Shown piece after piece: positions 7,349 to 14,159 of a DNA stretch of 14,159 nt. The stretch spans positions 1-14,159 of the forward strand of contig CANCQD010000065.1 in the NCBI GenBank assembly GCA_947380285.1, in the 5' to 3' direction. Under the pieces are notes generated by a model. The model was not told the DNA's origin, searched no databases, and worked only from the letters and a program-made list of their open reading frames with translations. A program made the position numbers and the translations under genes. The stretch comes from Burkholderiaceae bacterium (GTDB lineage Bacteria > Pseudomonadota > Gammaproteobacteria > Burkholderiales > Burkholderiaceae). The stretch's first letter is position 1; each line of letters opens with the position of its first letter.

Positions 7349-9281
7349 CAATCCTGAGTTTTCAGAGTCATCATTATTGAGGCCTGTGGAGATCTCGCGA
7401 GAAGATCATCCCCATAAAAAAGGCGCCTCTATATCGCTCATGTTTGCCGCCATCGGCGTAGTCTTCGGTGATATTGGTACTAGCCCCCTATACGCATTAA
7501 AAGAATGCTTTAGTCCTGAGCACGGCATTCCGTTTTCAACAGATGCAGTTTATGGAGTGATCTCCATGGTATTTTGGGCCTTTGCGGTGGTGGTTTCGCT
7601 TAAATATGTGTTGTTTGTGATGCGTGCAAACAATCATGGCGAAGGCGGTATTTTGGCTCTTATGGCTTTAGCCTTAAGAACAGTACCTGCAAATTCCAAG
7701 CGTTCCTTATTGATCATCATGGCAGGTGTATTTGGCGCCTGCATGTTTTATGGTGATGCCATTATTACGCCGGCCATTTCAGTACTCTCTGCGGTTGAGG
7801 GTTTGGAAGTAATCTCTCCCGATCTCACTCGATATGTCATACCAATCACCATTTTTATTTTAGTCATCCTCTTTTTTATTCAGAAGACAGGGACTGACCT
7901 CGTTGGAAAATTATTTGGCCCCATCATGATGCTCTGGTTTGTTGCCATTGGATTGATGGGCTTGCATCAGATTATTCAGAATCCAGCCATTTTTGCAGCG
8001 ATTAATCCAATGTTTGCGATTAACTTTCTGATTGAGCACTCATTACAAGGCTTTATCGTTTTAGGCGCAGTTTTCCTTGTATTAACTGGTGCAGAAGCTT
8101 TATATGCCGATATGGGTCACTTTGGACTCAAGCCTATTCGCATGGGTTGGTTTTTTATTGTGATGCCTTGCTTGCTCTTAAATTACTTTGGGCAGGGGGC
8201 CATGTTCTTGAATGATCCTGAAACAATCTCCAATCCATTTTTCTTAATGGTGCCAGAGTTCTTGGTGTTTCCATTAGTGATTTTGGCTACATCAGCCACC
8301 GTGATTGCTTCGCAAGCGGTTATATCGGGCGCTTTCTCAATGACCAGTCAAGCGATTTTGCTGGGCTTTGTGCCCCGCATGAAGGTACGTCATACATCCG
8401 ATAGGGAAATTGGTCAGATCTATATGCCCCTAGTCAATTGGGCTCTATTGATTCTGGTTATTGCTGTTGTGTTGGCATTTAAGAAGTCTGAAAACTTAGC
8501 GGCTGCATATGGTATCGCTGTGACTACCACCATGATTATCACTACGTTTTTGGCTGCGATTGTGATGCGTGTTGTATGGCGCTGGAATACTCTTCTGGTT
8601 ACTTTGGTAATTAGCTCATTCCTGATGGTTGATTTAGCATTCTTGACTGCTAATCTTTTAAAGATTATGGAAGGCGGTTGGTTCCCTCTATTGCTCGGTG
8701 CTGCATGCTTCTTATTACTGATGACTTGGTATCAAGGACGTAAGATTTTGCGTCAAAATGCCATAAACAACGGTATTGAGCTGAAGAGCTTTATTGATTC
8801 GTTGATGCAACATCCACCTCATCGTGTAGAGGGTACAGCGATTTTCTTAACCGCCCATGTTGATTATTTGCCAGTCTCATTTCTACATAACTTAAAGCAC
8901 AACCATGTCTTACATGAGAGAGTATTTTTCTTAAAGGTAAGTATTTGGGATGTGCCATACGTCAAAGACAGTGAGCGTATTACCCTACGTGATCTTGGTA
9001 ATGGCATCTATGTAGTACGTGCGGTTTATGGTTTTAATGAAACGCCAGACATGGGGCAGATTATTGAGTTGATCGAGAAATCATCAGACCTTCATTTTGA
9101 TTTGATGAATACCTCATTCTTCTTATCGCGTGACACTATTGTTTCTACAGAAATTCCTGGTATGGCTATCTGGCGTGAAAAATTATTCTGTTGGATGTAC
9201 CAAAATGCTGGGCGCCAGTCTGACTTCTTTAAGATTCCTGCAAACCGTTTAGTTGAGTTGGGTGCAAAGGTCGAGATTTGA
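7338..9281 (+). CDS. kup: Kup family low-affinity K+ uptake transporter
   Basis: A 647-aa inner-membrane protein (family about 620-650). The signature [16 protein letters not shown] at residues 43-58 is diagnostic of Kup/HAK/KT potassium:proton symporters. About twelve hydrophobic segments follow up to about residue 460. They include [20 protein letters not shown] and [13 protein letters not shown], which carry conserved acidic residues. The last 180 residues form the soluble cytoplasmic domain ([20 protein letters not shown] and the SFFLSRD motif). The ATG at 7338 has AAGG 7 bases upstream. Its stop overlaps the start of the next gene by 3 bases of TTGA, indicating co-translation. It imports K+ for turgor and pH balance. 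Confidence 0.96.
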   Translation: MSVSNPEFSESSLLRPVEISREDHPHKKGASISLMFAAIGVVFGDIGTSPLYALKECFSPEHGIPFSTDAVYGVISMVFWAFAVVVSLKYVLFVMRANNHGEGGILALMALALRTVPANSKRSLLIIMAGVFGACMFYGDAIITPAISVLSAVEGLEVISPDLTRYVIPITIFILVILFFIQKTGTDLVGKLFGPIMMLWFVAIGLMGLHQIIQNPAIFAAINPMFAINFLIEHSLQGFIVLGAVFLVLTGAEALYADMGHFGLKPIRMGWFFIVMPCLLLNYFGQGAMFLNDPETISNPFFLMVPEFLVFPLVILATSATVIASQAVISGAFSMTSQAILLGFVPRMKVRHTSDREIGQIYMPLVNWALLILVIAVVLAFKKSENLAAAYGIAVTTTMIITTFLAAIVMRVVWRWNTLLVTLVISSFLMVDLAFLTANLLKIMEGGWFPLLLGAACFLLLMTWYQGRKILRQNAINNGIELKSFIDSLMQHPPHRVEGTAIFLTAHVDYLPVSFLHNLKHNHVLHERVFFLKVSIWDVPYVKDSERITLRDLGNGIYVVRAVYGFNETPDMGQIIELIEKSSDLHFDLMNTSFFLSRDTIVSTEIPGMAIWREKLFCWMYQNAGRQSDFFKIPANRLVELGAKVEI

Positions 9282-9787
9282 GAAAAAATCTTTTGCTCCA
9301 ATCAAAAATATCTATTGCAATATTTTTGTTGGTCTCTGCATTCAGTGGTGTTGTTTTAGCCACTCCTGCAGAAGAGGCTGAGCTCGAGCAGTTAGATAAG
9401 ATAGAGCAAGAGTTGGAGCTTCAGCGTGAGTGGTCTAAGTACCGCTGGGGTAAGGCATCTTCAGAGTGTTATCAAAAATATTGGGTTAATTCTTGTTTAA
9501 AGGATGCTCGTGCAGATTATCGGAAGGAGATCGATCCAATTCGCGAGCAAGAGGTAGCTTTGCATGAAGTACAGCGCAAGCTTCGTGAAAGCCTAAAGAA
9601 TCAAGAAGACATTAAGCGTGCAGCCGAACGCGCCTCCCCAGAAAAAGCTGCTGAGAGAGCTGCTAATCAGCGTGAGTTTGAGCAGAAACAAAAAGATGCC
9701 GCAGCTAGAGCTGCTGATCTAGAGCAGCGTCGTAAAGATGCTCCTAAGCGAGCTCAAGAAAATAAAGCGGGCACTCAGCTCGATTAA
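9278..9787 (+). CDS. Small exported coiled-coil protein, function unknown
   Basis: 169 aa from TTG 9278, which overlaps the kup stop and has AAAGG (9266-9270) 7 bases upstream. Residues 1-28 are a clear Sec signal peptide: RK start, hydrophobic [12 protein letters not shown] core, and likely cleavage after VLA. The mature part is almost all charged helix rich in Glu, Arg, Lys and Ala. It includes a central segment with two cysteines, C64 and C73 ([11 protein letters not shown]), that could form a periplasmic disulfide. An Ala/Arg/Glu/Lys-rich tail starts at about 110. It resembles small uncharacterised proteins found in other Burkholderiaceae; this is recollection, not a search result. Such tails are sometimes mislabelled TolA or colicin-import-like because of composition. 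Coupling to kup suggests shared expression but not a function. Confidence 0.75.
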   Translation: MRKNLLLQSKISIAIFLLVSAFSGVVLATPAEEAELEQLDKIEQELELQREWSKYRWGKASSECYQKYWVNSCLKDARADYRKEIDPIREQEVALHEVQRKLRESLKNQEDIKRAAERASPEKAAERAANQREFEQKQKDAAARAADLEQRRKDAPKRAQENKAGTQLD

Positions 9788-9791
9788 TTTA

Positions 9792-9800
9792 CCCCCCCCC
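9792..9800 (+). repeat. Poly-C tract between the coiled-coil gene and radA
   Basis: Nine consecutive C follow the stop of the upstream gene and lie 30 bases before the radA start. It is outside any reading frame I accept. Such runs can vary in length by slippage, and they are also a common place for sequencing error. No terminator hairpin is seen in this 42-base gap, so radA may be read through from kup. Confidence 0.6.
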
Positions 9801-9829
9801 AATTTACTTTTTATTTAATTAGGCAATCC

Positions 9830-11194
9830 TTGGCTAAAGTCAAAACGGTTTATATCTGTCAGTCTTGTGGCGGAACCTCTGCTAAGTGGCAGGGTCAATG
9901 TCCATCATGTCAGGCCTGGAATACCTTGGAAGAGGGTTTGCCTGAGACGACATCTAATGCTCGTTTCCAGGGTTTGGCGCAATCATTGCCGCGCCAAAAG
10001 TTATCTGCTATTAGCGCTGAAGATCTACCAAGATTTAGTACGGGAGTCGAAGAGTTCGATCGAGTGCTGGGTGGTGGCTTAGTTCCGGGCGGCGTGGTGC
10101 TCTTAGGTGGCGATCCCGGGATTGGTAAATCTACTTTGCTATTACAGGCATTGGCGGAGATGAGTTCTGCTGGCATGAACGTGCTCTATAGCAGTGGTGA
10201 AGAATCTGCTGCGCAAATTGCCTTGCGTGCAAAACGTATTGCGTTGAATGCGCCTCAGCTTGAAGTATTAGCAGAGATTCAGTTGGAAAAATTGATTTCC
10301 ATTATGGATACCGTTAAGCCACAAGTATTGGTAGTTGATTCTATTCAGACCTTGTATTCAGAAGTGTTGAGTTCTGCCCCTGGTTCTGTAGCCCAAGTGC
10401 GAGAGTGTGCTGCCCAATTAACGCGCTCCGCTAAATCAAGTGGCATCTGCGTATTAATGGTGGGCCATGTGACTAAGGATGGGCATCTTGCCGGGCCTCG
10501 TGTTCTTGAGCACATTGTGGATACCGTCTTATATTTTGAAGGTGATACCCATTCTTCGTTCCGCTTAGTACGCTCAATTAAGAATCGTTTTGGTGCTGTT
10601 AATGAGTTAGGCGTCTTTGCGATGACTGAAAAAGGTCTGCGCGGTGTAACTAACCCATCGGCTATTTTCTTGTCGCAACATGAGCAAATGGTTCCGGGTG
10701 CTTGCGTATTGGTTACGCAAGAAGGCAGTAGACCTCTGTTGGTTGAGATTCAGGCATTAGTGGATACCGCACATGTCCCTAACCCCCGTCGCTTAGCCGT
10801 TGGCTTGGAGCAAGCTCGCTTAGCAATGCTCTTGGCAGTGTTGCATCGCCATGCTGGGGTAGCCTGCTTTGATCAAGATGTTTTCTTAAACGCAGTTGGT
10901 GGTGTCAAGATTTCTGAGCCCGCTGCTGACTTGGCAGTATTGTTAGCCATTCAATCATCGATTCGGAACCGTGCGTTACCAAAAGAGTTGATCGTATTTG
11001 GTGAGGTTGGTCTGGCTGGAGAAATACGTCCTTGCCCAAGAGGTCAAGAGCGCTTAAAGGAAGCTGCAAAGCTTGGCTTTACTATTGCGATCATTCCGAA
11101 AGCAAATATGCCAAAGACCAAGATTCCAGGGTTAAAAGTGATTCCCGTAGAGCGCATTGATCAGGCAATCGCTGCCGCTGCAGAGTTAAGTTAA
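9830..11194 (+). CDS. radA: DNA repair/recombination protein RadA (Sms)
   Basis: 454 aa, the usual length. An N-terminal zinc finger has C10, C13, C24 and C27 in the CxxC-x10-CPSC pattern. The RecA-like ATPase has Walker A GDPGIGKS (94-101), VLVVDSIQT as Walker B, and the RadA-specific KNRFG at 251-255. A C-terminal Lon-protease-like domain follows (DVFLNAVGGVKISEPAADLAV, then GEVGLAGEIRP). RadA is a hexameric DnaB-like helicase that extends D-loops and promotes branch migration during recombinational repair. The start is TTG at 9830: it yields the standard MAKVKTVYICQSCGG opening, and AGG lies 6 bases upstream. The sampled lines are richer in GC (about 47-58%) than the hemA and ppaA regions. 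Confidence 0.97.
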   Translation: MAKVKTVYICQSCGGTSAKWQGQCPSCQAWNTLEEGLPETTSNARFQGLAQSLPRQKLSAISAEDLPRFSTGVEEFDRVLGGGLVPGGVVLLGGDPGIGKSTLLLQALAEMSSAGMNVLYSSGEESAAQIALRAKRIALNAPQLEVLAEIQLEKLISIMDTVKPQVLVVDSIQTLYSEVLSSAPGSVAQVRECAAQLTRSAKSSGICVLMVGHVTKDGHLAGPRVLEHIVDTVLYFEGDTHSSFRLVRSIKNRFGAVNELGVFAMTEKGLRGVTNPSAIFLSQHEQMVPGACVLVTQEGSRPLLVEIQALVDTAHVPNPRRLAVGLEQARLAMLLAVLHRHAGVACFDQDVFLNAVGGVKISEPAADLAVLLAIQSSIRNRALPKELIVFGEVGLAGEIRPCPRGQERLKEAAKLGFTIAIIPKANMPKTKIPGLKVIPVERIDQAIAAAAELS

Positions 11195-11207
11195 TTTCTT
11201 AACTGGC

Positions 11208-12104
11208 TTAGCGTAAGTCTTCAGCCTGAATTAACAATACCTGTTCATCCCCAGCAGATACTTCCATCCAGATTGCTGGGATTTGGGGAAACGCTTTTTT
11301 GAAGTTCTCATACTCATTACCTATTTCAAGCAAGATAGCGCCGCGCTCAGATAGGTAGTCGGGCGCAGCAGCAATAATGCGTCTGATCAAGTCCATGCCA
11401 TCGTCGCCGCCAGCTAACGCTAGTTCTGGTTCAGCGTGGTATTCAGGGGGAAGCATACTCATTGAAGCGGCATTCACATACGGGGGATTGCAAATAATCA
11501 GATCGAAGAGGTTCTCTTCATTGGGCTCAGGCAAGGCATCCCAAAGATCGCCATCGAATAGCTCTACTTGAGAACCCAAACCGTGGCGATCAACGTTACG
11601 CGCTGCTACGGAGAGTGCAGGCATACTGATATCACAGGCGCTCACATGAATATCTGGGCATGAAAGTGCAAGAAGAATTCCTAGTGAGCCATTGCCAGTG
11701 CAAAGATCAAGCGCTTTGCCATCAGCAGGTAACCAAGGCTCTAAAGAACCATCAACAATCAGTTCGGCAATCCAAGAGCGCGGAACAATACTTTGCTCAC
11801 TGCAAAAAAATGGAACGCCCATGAGCCAGGCTTCACCCAAGATATAAGCAAGGGGTTTGCGTGTAGCGATTCGAGTGTCAGTAATGACAGAGGCTTTTTG
11901 CTGTTGATCCTCGGAGATTGCATCATCTAGGTGATCTAATGCTTCTGCTGGGCTAAGATCGATTTGCTTGCTAACAATCCACAAAGCTTCGCTTTGTGCA
12001 TCAATTGCTCCATGGCCATAATGCAAATTGGCTGCATCAAGTTTTTGTGCATTCTGATGAATGCACTGATTCACTGTAAGTTGTTGCTGAGGCTCAGGGT
12101 CCAT
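11208..12104 (-). CDS. prmB: Ribosomal protein L3 N5-glutamine methyltransferase
   Basis: 298 aa. A SAM-dependent class I methyltransferase with motif I ALDLCTGNGSLGILLA (131-146), an acidic CDIS after strand 2, and the glutamine-methyltransferase motif NPPYV at 206-210. The following MLPPEYHAEPELALAGGDDGMDL is characteristic of PrmB (50S L3) as distinct from PrmC/HemK (release factors). The N-terminal helical substrate domain is present. The ATG at 12104 has no recognisable Shine-Dalgarno. It is 54 bases after dapE on the same strand, so it may be the last gene of a dapD-dapE-prmB unit. It converges on radA with only 13 bases between stops. Confidence 0.93.
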   Translation of the reverse strand: MDPEPQQQLTVNQCIHQNAQKLDAANLHYGHGAIDAQSEALWIVSKQIDLSPAEALDHLDDAISEDQQQKASVITDTRIATRKPLAYILGEAWLMGVPFFCSEQSIVPRSWIAELIVDGSLEPWLPADGKALDLCTGNGSLGILLALSCPDIHVSACDISMPALSVAARNVDRHGLGSQVELFDGDLWDALPEPNEENLFDLIICNPPYVNAASMSMLPPEYHAEPELALAGGDDGMDLIRRIIAAAPDYLSERGAILLEIGNEYENFKKAFPQIPAIWMEVSAGDEQVLLIQAEDLR

Positions 12105-12158
12105 GATGGAAGGGGTCTTTAGAGAAAAGGGTGCGCTCGTAATGATGCAATGATGCGA

Positions 12159-13310
12159 CTATGCGATTAATTGTTCGAGAGTCTTGCGATAGATGTTTTT
12201 GAGTGGCACCACATCATCAACAATAACGCACTCATCGATTTTATGACTAGTCGCATTGAGTGGACCAAATTCCACTACCTCTTTACAAATCTTGGCGATA
12301 AAGCGACCATCACTCGTGCCACCAGTGGTAGAGAGTTCTGTATCGATATTGGTTTCTGCTTTGATAGCAGTGCGTAGTGCACCCGCTAAGGCACCATCAC
12401 CGGTAATAAAGGGGCTGCCGCCTAAGACCCAGTCAATCTCAAAATTGAGGCCAGCATCTTTTAGAATCTTCTCTAGACGTTCGCGTAATTGCTCTGGCTT
12501 GCTCTCGGTAGAGAAGCGGAAATTAAAATCGATAACCAGCTCACCAGGAATGACGTTATTCGCGCCAGTCCCAGAATGCACATTGGAGATCTGAAAGCTC
12601 GTGGGTTGGAAGTATTGATTGCCTTTATCCCATTCAGTTTCTACTAATGCAGAAATTGCTGGTGCAGATAAATGAATTGGATTTTTACCTAGGTGAGGGT
12701 AGGCGATGTGCGCTTGAACGCCATGCACCCTGAGTTTCCCTGATAGAGATCCACGACGTCCATTCTTAATCATGTCACCCAGCCGATCAACCGATGTCGG
12801 CTCACCAATCACACAGTAATCCAAACGCTGGCCCTGTTTTTGCAAGCGCTCGCACATGATGACAGTGCCATCGTTAGCAGGACCCTCTTCATCGCTAGTG
12901 ATTAAAAAAGCGATGGAGCCTTGATGGTCCGGATGGGCGCTTATAAATTCTTCTGTAGCAACTACAAAAGCTGCGAGGGAGGTTTTCATATCAGCAGCAC
13001 CACGCCCATAGAGCATGCCGTCACGAATGGTTGGGGTAAAAGGATTGTTTGTCCACTTCTCCAGTGGGCCGGTAGGCACTACGTCGGTGTGACCCGCAAA
13101 TACCAAGACTTTTCCTTGATCGCCGCCTCTACCTTTTTTAATTGCCCACAAGTTAGTTACTTGGAAATTTTCAGGACCACTCACAACGCTCTCGGTGTGA
13201 AAACCAATCGCCTGCAATCGCGTTTTAATTAAATCTTGGCAGCCACCATCAGCTGGTGTTACAGAATGGCAGGCAATGAGAGCTTTGGTGAGCTCAAGTG
13301 TGGCGCTCAT
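12159..13310 (-). CDS. dapE: Succinyl-diaminopimelate desuccinylase
   Basis: 383 aa, a di-zinc M20-family amidohydrolase. It hydrolyses N-succinyl-L,L-diaminopimelate to L,L-diaminopimelate and succinate for lysine and peptidoglycan. Metal ligands and catalytic residues expected for the family are visible: H74 and D76 in [10 protein letters not shown]107 in GRGAADMK, E141 and E142 in SDEEGPA, E170 in GEPTS and H356 in NATSHKIDE. The dimerisation insert lies about 180-295. The ATG at 13310 is 9 bases after the dapD stop, with no strong Shine-Dalgarno, so coupling to dapD is likely. The substrate made by dapD (after the aminotransferase step) is used by this enzyme. Confidence 0.97.
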   Translation of the reverse strand: MSATLELTKALIACHSVTPADGGCQDLIKTRLQAIGFHTESVVSGPENFQVTNLWAIKKGRGGDQGKVLVFAGHTDVVPTGPLEKWTNNPFTPTIRDGMLYGRGAADMKTSLAAFVVATEEFISAHPDHQGSIAFLITSDEEGPANDGTVIMCERLQKQGQRLDYCVIGEPTSVDRLGDMIKNGRRGSLSGKLRVHGVQAHIAYPHLGKNPIHLSAPAISALVETEWDKGNQYFQPTSFQISNVHSGTGANNVIPGELVIDFNFRFSTESKPEQLRERLEKILKDAGLNFEIDWVLGGSPFITGDGALAGALRTAIKAETNIDTELSTTGGTSDGRFIAKICKEVVEFGPLNATSHKIDECVIVDDVVPLKNIYRKTLEQLIA

Positions 13311-13319
13311 GGATTTAAC

Positions 13320-14147
13320 TTAGTCGCGGAGTAATTCGTTGATGGCAGTCTTTGCTCTAGTTTGAGCATCAACCTTCTTAACAATGATCGCCGCATACAA
13401 ACTGTACTTGCCGCAAGCGGAGGGAAGGGAGCCTGGAACAACTACTGAGCCTGCTGGAACACGACCATAGTGCACTTCACCAGTTTCACGGTCATAGATC
13501 TTGGTACTTTGACCAATATAGACGCCCATTGATAAAACGGCGTTTTCTTCGATAACAACACCTTCAACAACTTCGGAGCGGGCGCCAATGAAGCAGTTAT
13601 CTTCAATAATGACTGGGCCAGCTTGAATTGGTTCCAAAACACCGCCAATCCCAACGCCACCAGAAAGGTGTACGTTTTTACCAATTTGGGCGCAAGAGCC
13701 TACAGTCGCCCAGGTATCTACCATCGTACCTTCACCTACATAAGCGCCAATATTGACGTAAGAAGGCATTAAAACAGCATTTTTACCGATAAATGAGCCG
13801 CGGCGAGCTACAGCAGGGGGGACTACGCGGAATCCACCGGCAGCAAAGTCGGATGCAGTGTAGTTTTCAAACTTGCTCGGAACCTTATCGTAGAACTGGG
13901 TATAACCCCCAGCACTCATCGGTTGATTGTCTTCTAGGCGGAAAGACAGCAGAACAGCCTTCTTAACCCATTGATTTACCTCCCATTTTCCGACATCGCG
14001 GCGCTCTGCAACGCGAATGGTGCCGGCATTAAGCCCTTCTAAAACGGCATTTACGGCATTACGGACATCCCCAGGGGCGCTATCTGGAGACAGGTTAGCG
14101 CGGTTTTCCCAGGCTTGTTCAATGATGTTTTGTGGTGATTGGCTCAT
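13320..14147 (-). CDS. dapD: 2,3,4,5-tetrahydropyridine-2,6-dicarboxylate N-succinyltransferase
   Basis: 275 aa, the standard length. It transfers succinyl from succinyl-CoA to tetrahydrodipicolinate in the succinylase branch of lysine/diaminopimelate synthesis. The N-terminal helical domain carries the [25 protein letters not shown] start. From about residue 110 to 235 a left-handed beta-helix of hexapeptide repeats is seen ([18 protein letters not shown], then [15 protein letters not shown], then [25 protein letters not shown]). The ATG at 14147 lies 12 bases from the window edge, so its promoter and any upstream operon member (dapC would be usual) are outside. Confidence 0.97.
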   Translation of the reverse strand: MSQSPQNIIEQAWENRANLSPDSAPGDVRNAVNAVLEGLNAGTIRVAERRDVGKWEVNQWVKKAVLLSFRLEDNQPMSAGGYTQFYDKVPSKFENYTASDFAAGGFRVVPPAVARRGSFIGKNAVLMPSYVNIGAYVGEGTMVDTWATVGSCAQIGKNVHLSGGVGIGGVLEPIQAGPVIIEDNCFIGARSEVVEGVVIEENAVLSMGVYIGQSTKIYDRETGEVHYGRVPAGSVVVPGSLPSACGKYSLYAAIIVKKVDAQTRAKTAINELLRD

Positions 14148-14159
14148 GCTTTTTAGTTA

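Noticed and set aside
9070..9086. TTGATCGAGAAATCA in kup as a second FNR-like site
   Set aside because: The second half-site is broken and spacing is off; it lies within coding sequence.
9600..9787. TolA or colicin-import protein call for the coiled-coil gene
   Set aside because: The resemblance is only Ala/Glu/Lys/Arg composition; there is no TolA C-terminal domain or N-terminal anchor pattern beyond a signal peptide.
11185..11203. GTTAAG-N7-CTTAAC inverted repeat between radA and prmB as a bidirectional terminator
   Set aside because: The stem is only 6 bp and AT-rich, overlaps the radA 3' end, and has no T-run on either side.
12256..12594. Plus-strand open frame of 112 codons inside dapE
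   Set aside because: It is antisense to conserved dapE coding sequence; its Ser/Pro/Lys-rich product is typical of a shadow frame.

Overview
The window reads as a chromosomal segment of a betaproteobacterium, most likely Burkholderiaceae and probably a Polynucleobacter-like freshwater species. This rests on remembered protein similarity and gene content (kup, radA, prmB, dapE and dapD in moderate-GC DNA), so the genus is an inference. Every gene is in a recognisable family except one small periplasmic protein. I saw no insertion sequence, phage gene, CRISPR array or rRNA.

Left part (1-7021, all plus strand): a tightly packed tetrapyrrole and isoprenoid group. It starts with the C-terminal end of hemA (glutamyl-tRNA reductase). 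It continues with dxs (DXP synthase), a bciB-type ferredoxin-dependent 8-vinyl reductase, a PpaA/AerR-like B12/heme-binding regulator, hemE (uroporphyrinogen decarboxylase) and a type II NADH dehydrogenase. BciB and PpaA are hallmarks of (bacterio)chlorophyll-making bacteria. Together with precursor genes for ALA, isoprenoids and porphyrin, they suggest the edge of a photosynthesis gene cluster of an aerobic anoxygenic phototroph. The reaction-centre, bch, crt and puf genes would have to lie left of the window and are not seen. A perfect FNR/Anr-type palindrome (TTGAT-N4-ATCAA) lies in the bciB-ppaA gap, so oxygen-responsive control of ppaA-hemE-ndh is plausible.

Middle (7022-7337): an initiator tRNA-fMet on the minus strand with its own promoter and a strong hairpin terminator. 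It separates the tetrapyrrole block from what look like core genes. The kup leader carries a perfect 17-base inverted repeat and a possible 13-codon leader peptide.

Right part: kup (K+ uptake) overlaps a small exported coiled-coil protein by 4 bp, and radA (recombination/branch migration) follows on the plus strand. Convergent with them on the minus strand is dapD-dapE-prmB (lysine/diaminopimelate synthesis plus the ribosomal protein L3 methyltransferase), transcribed leftwards toward radA.

The most interesting parts are the photosynthesis-associated block and its regulatory gap upstream of ppaA. I see no wholly unknown system here.
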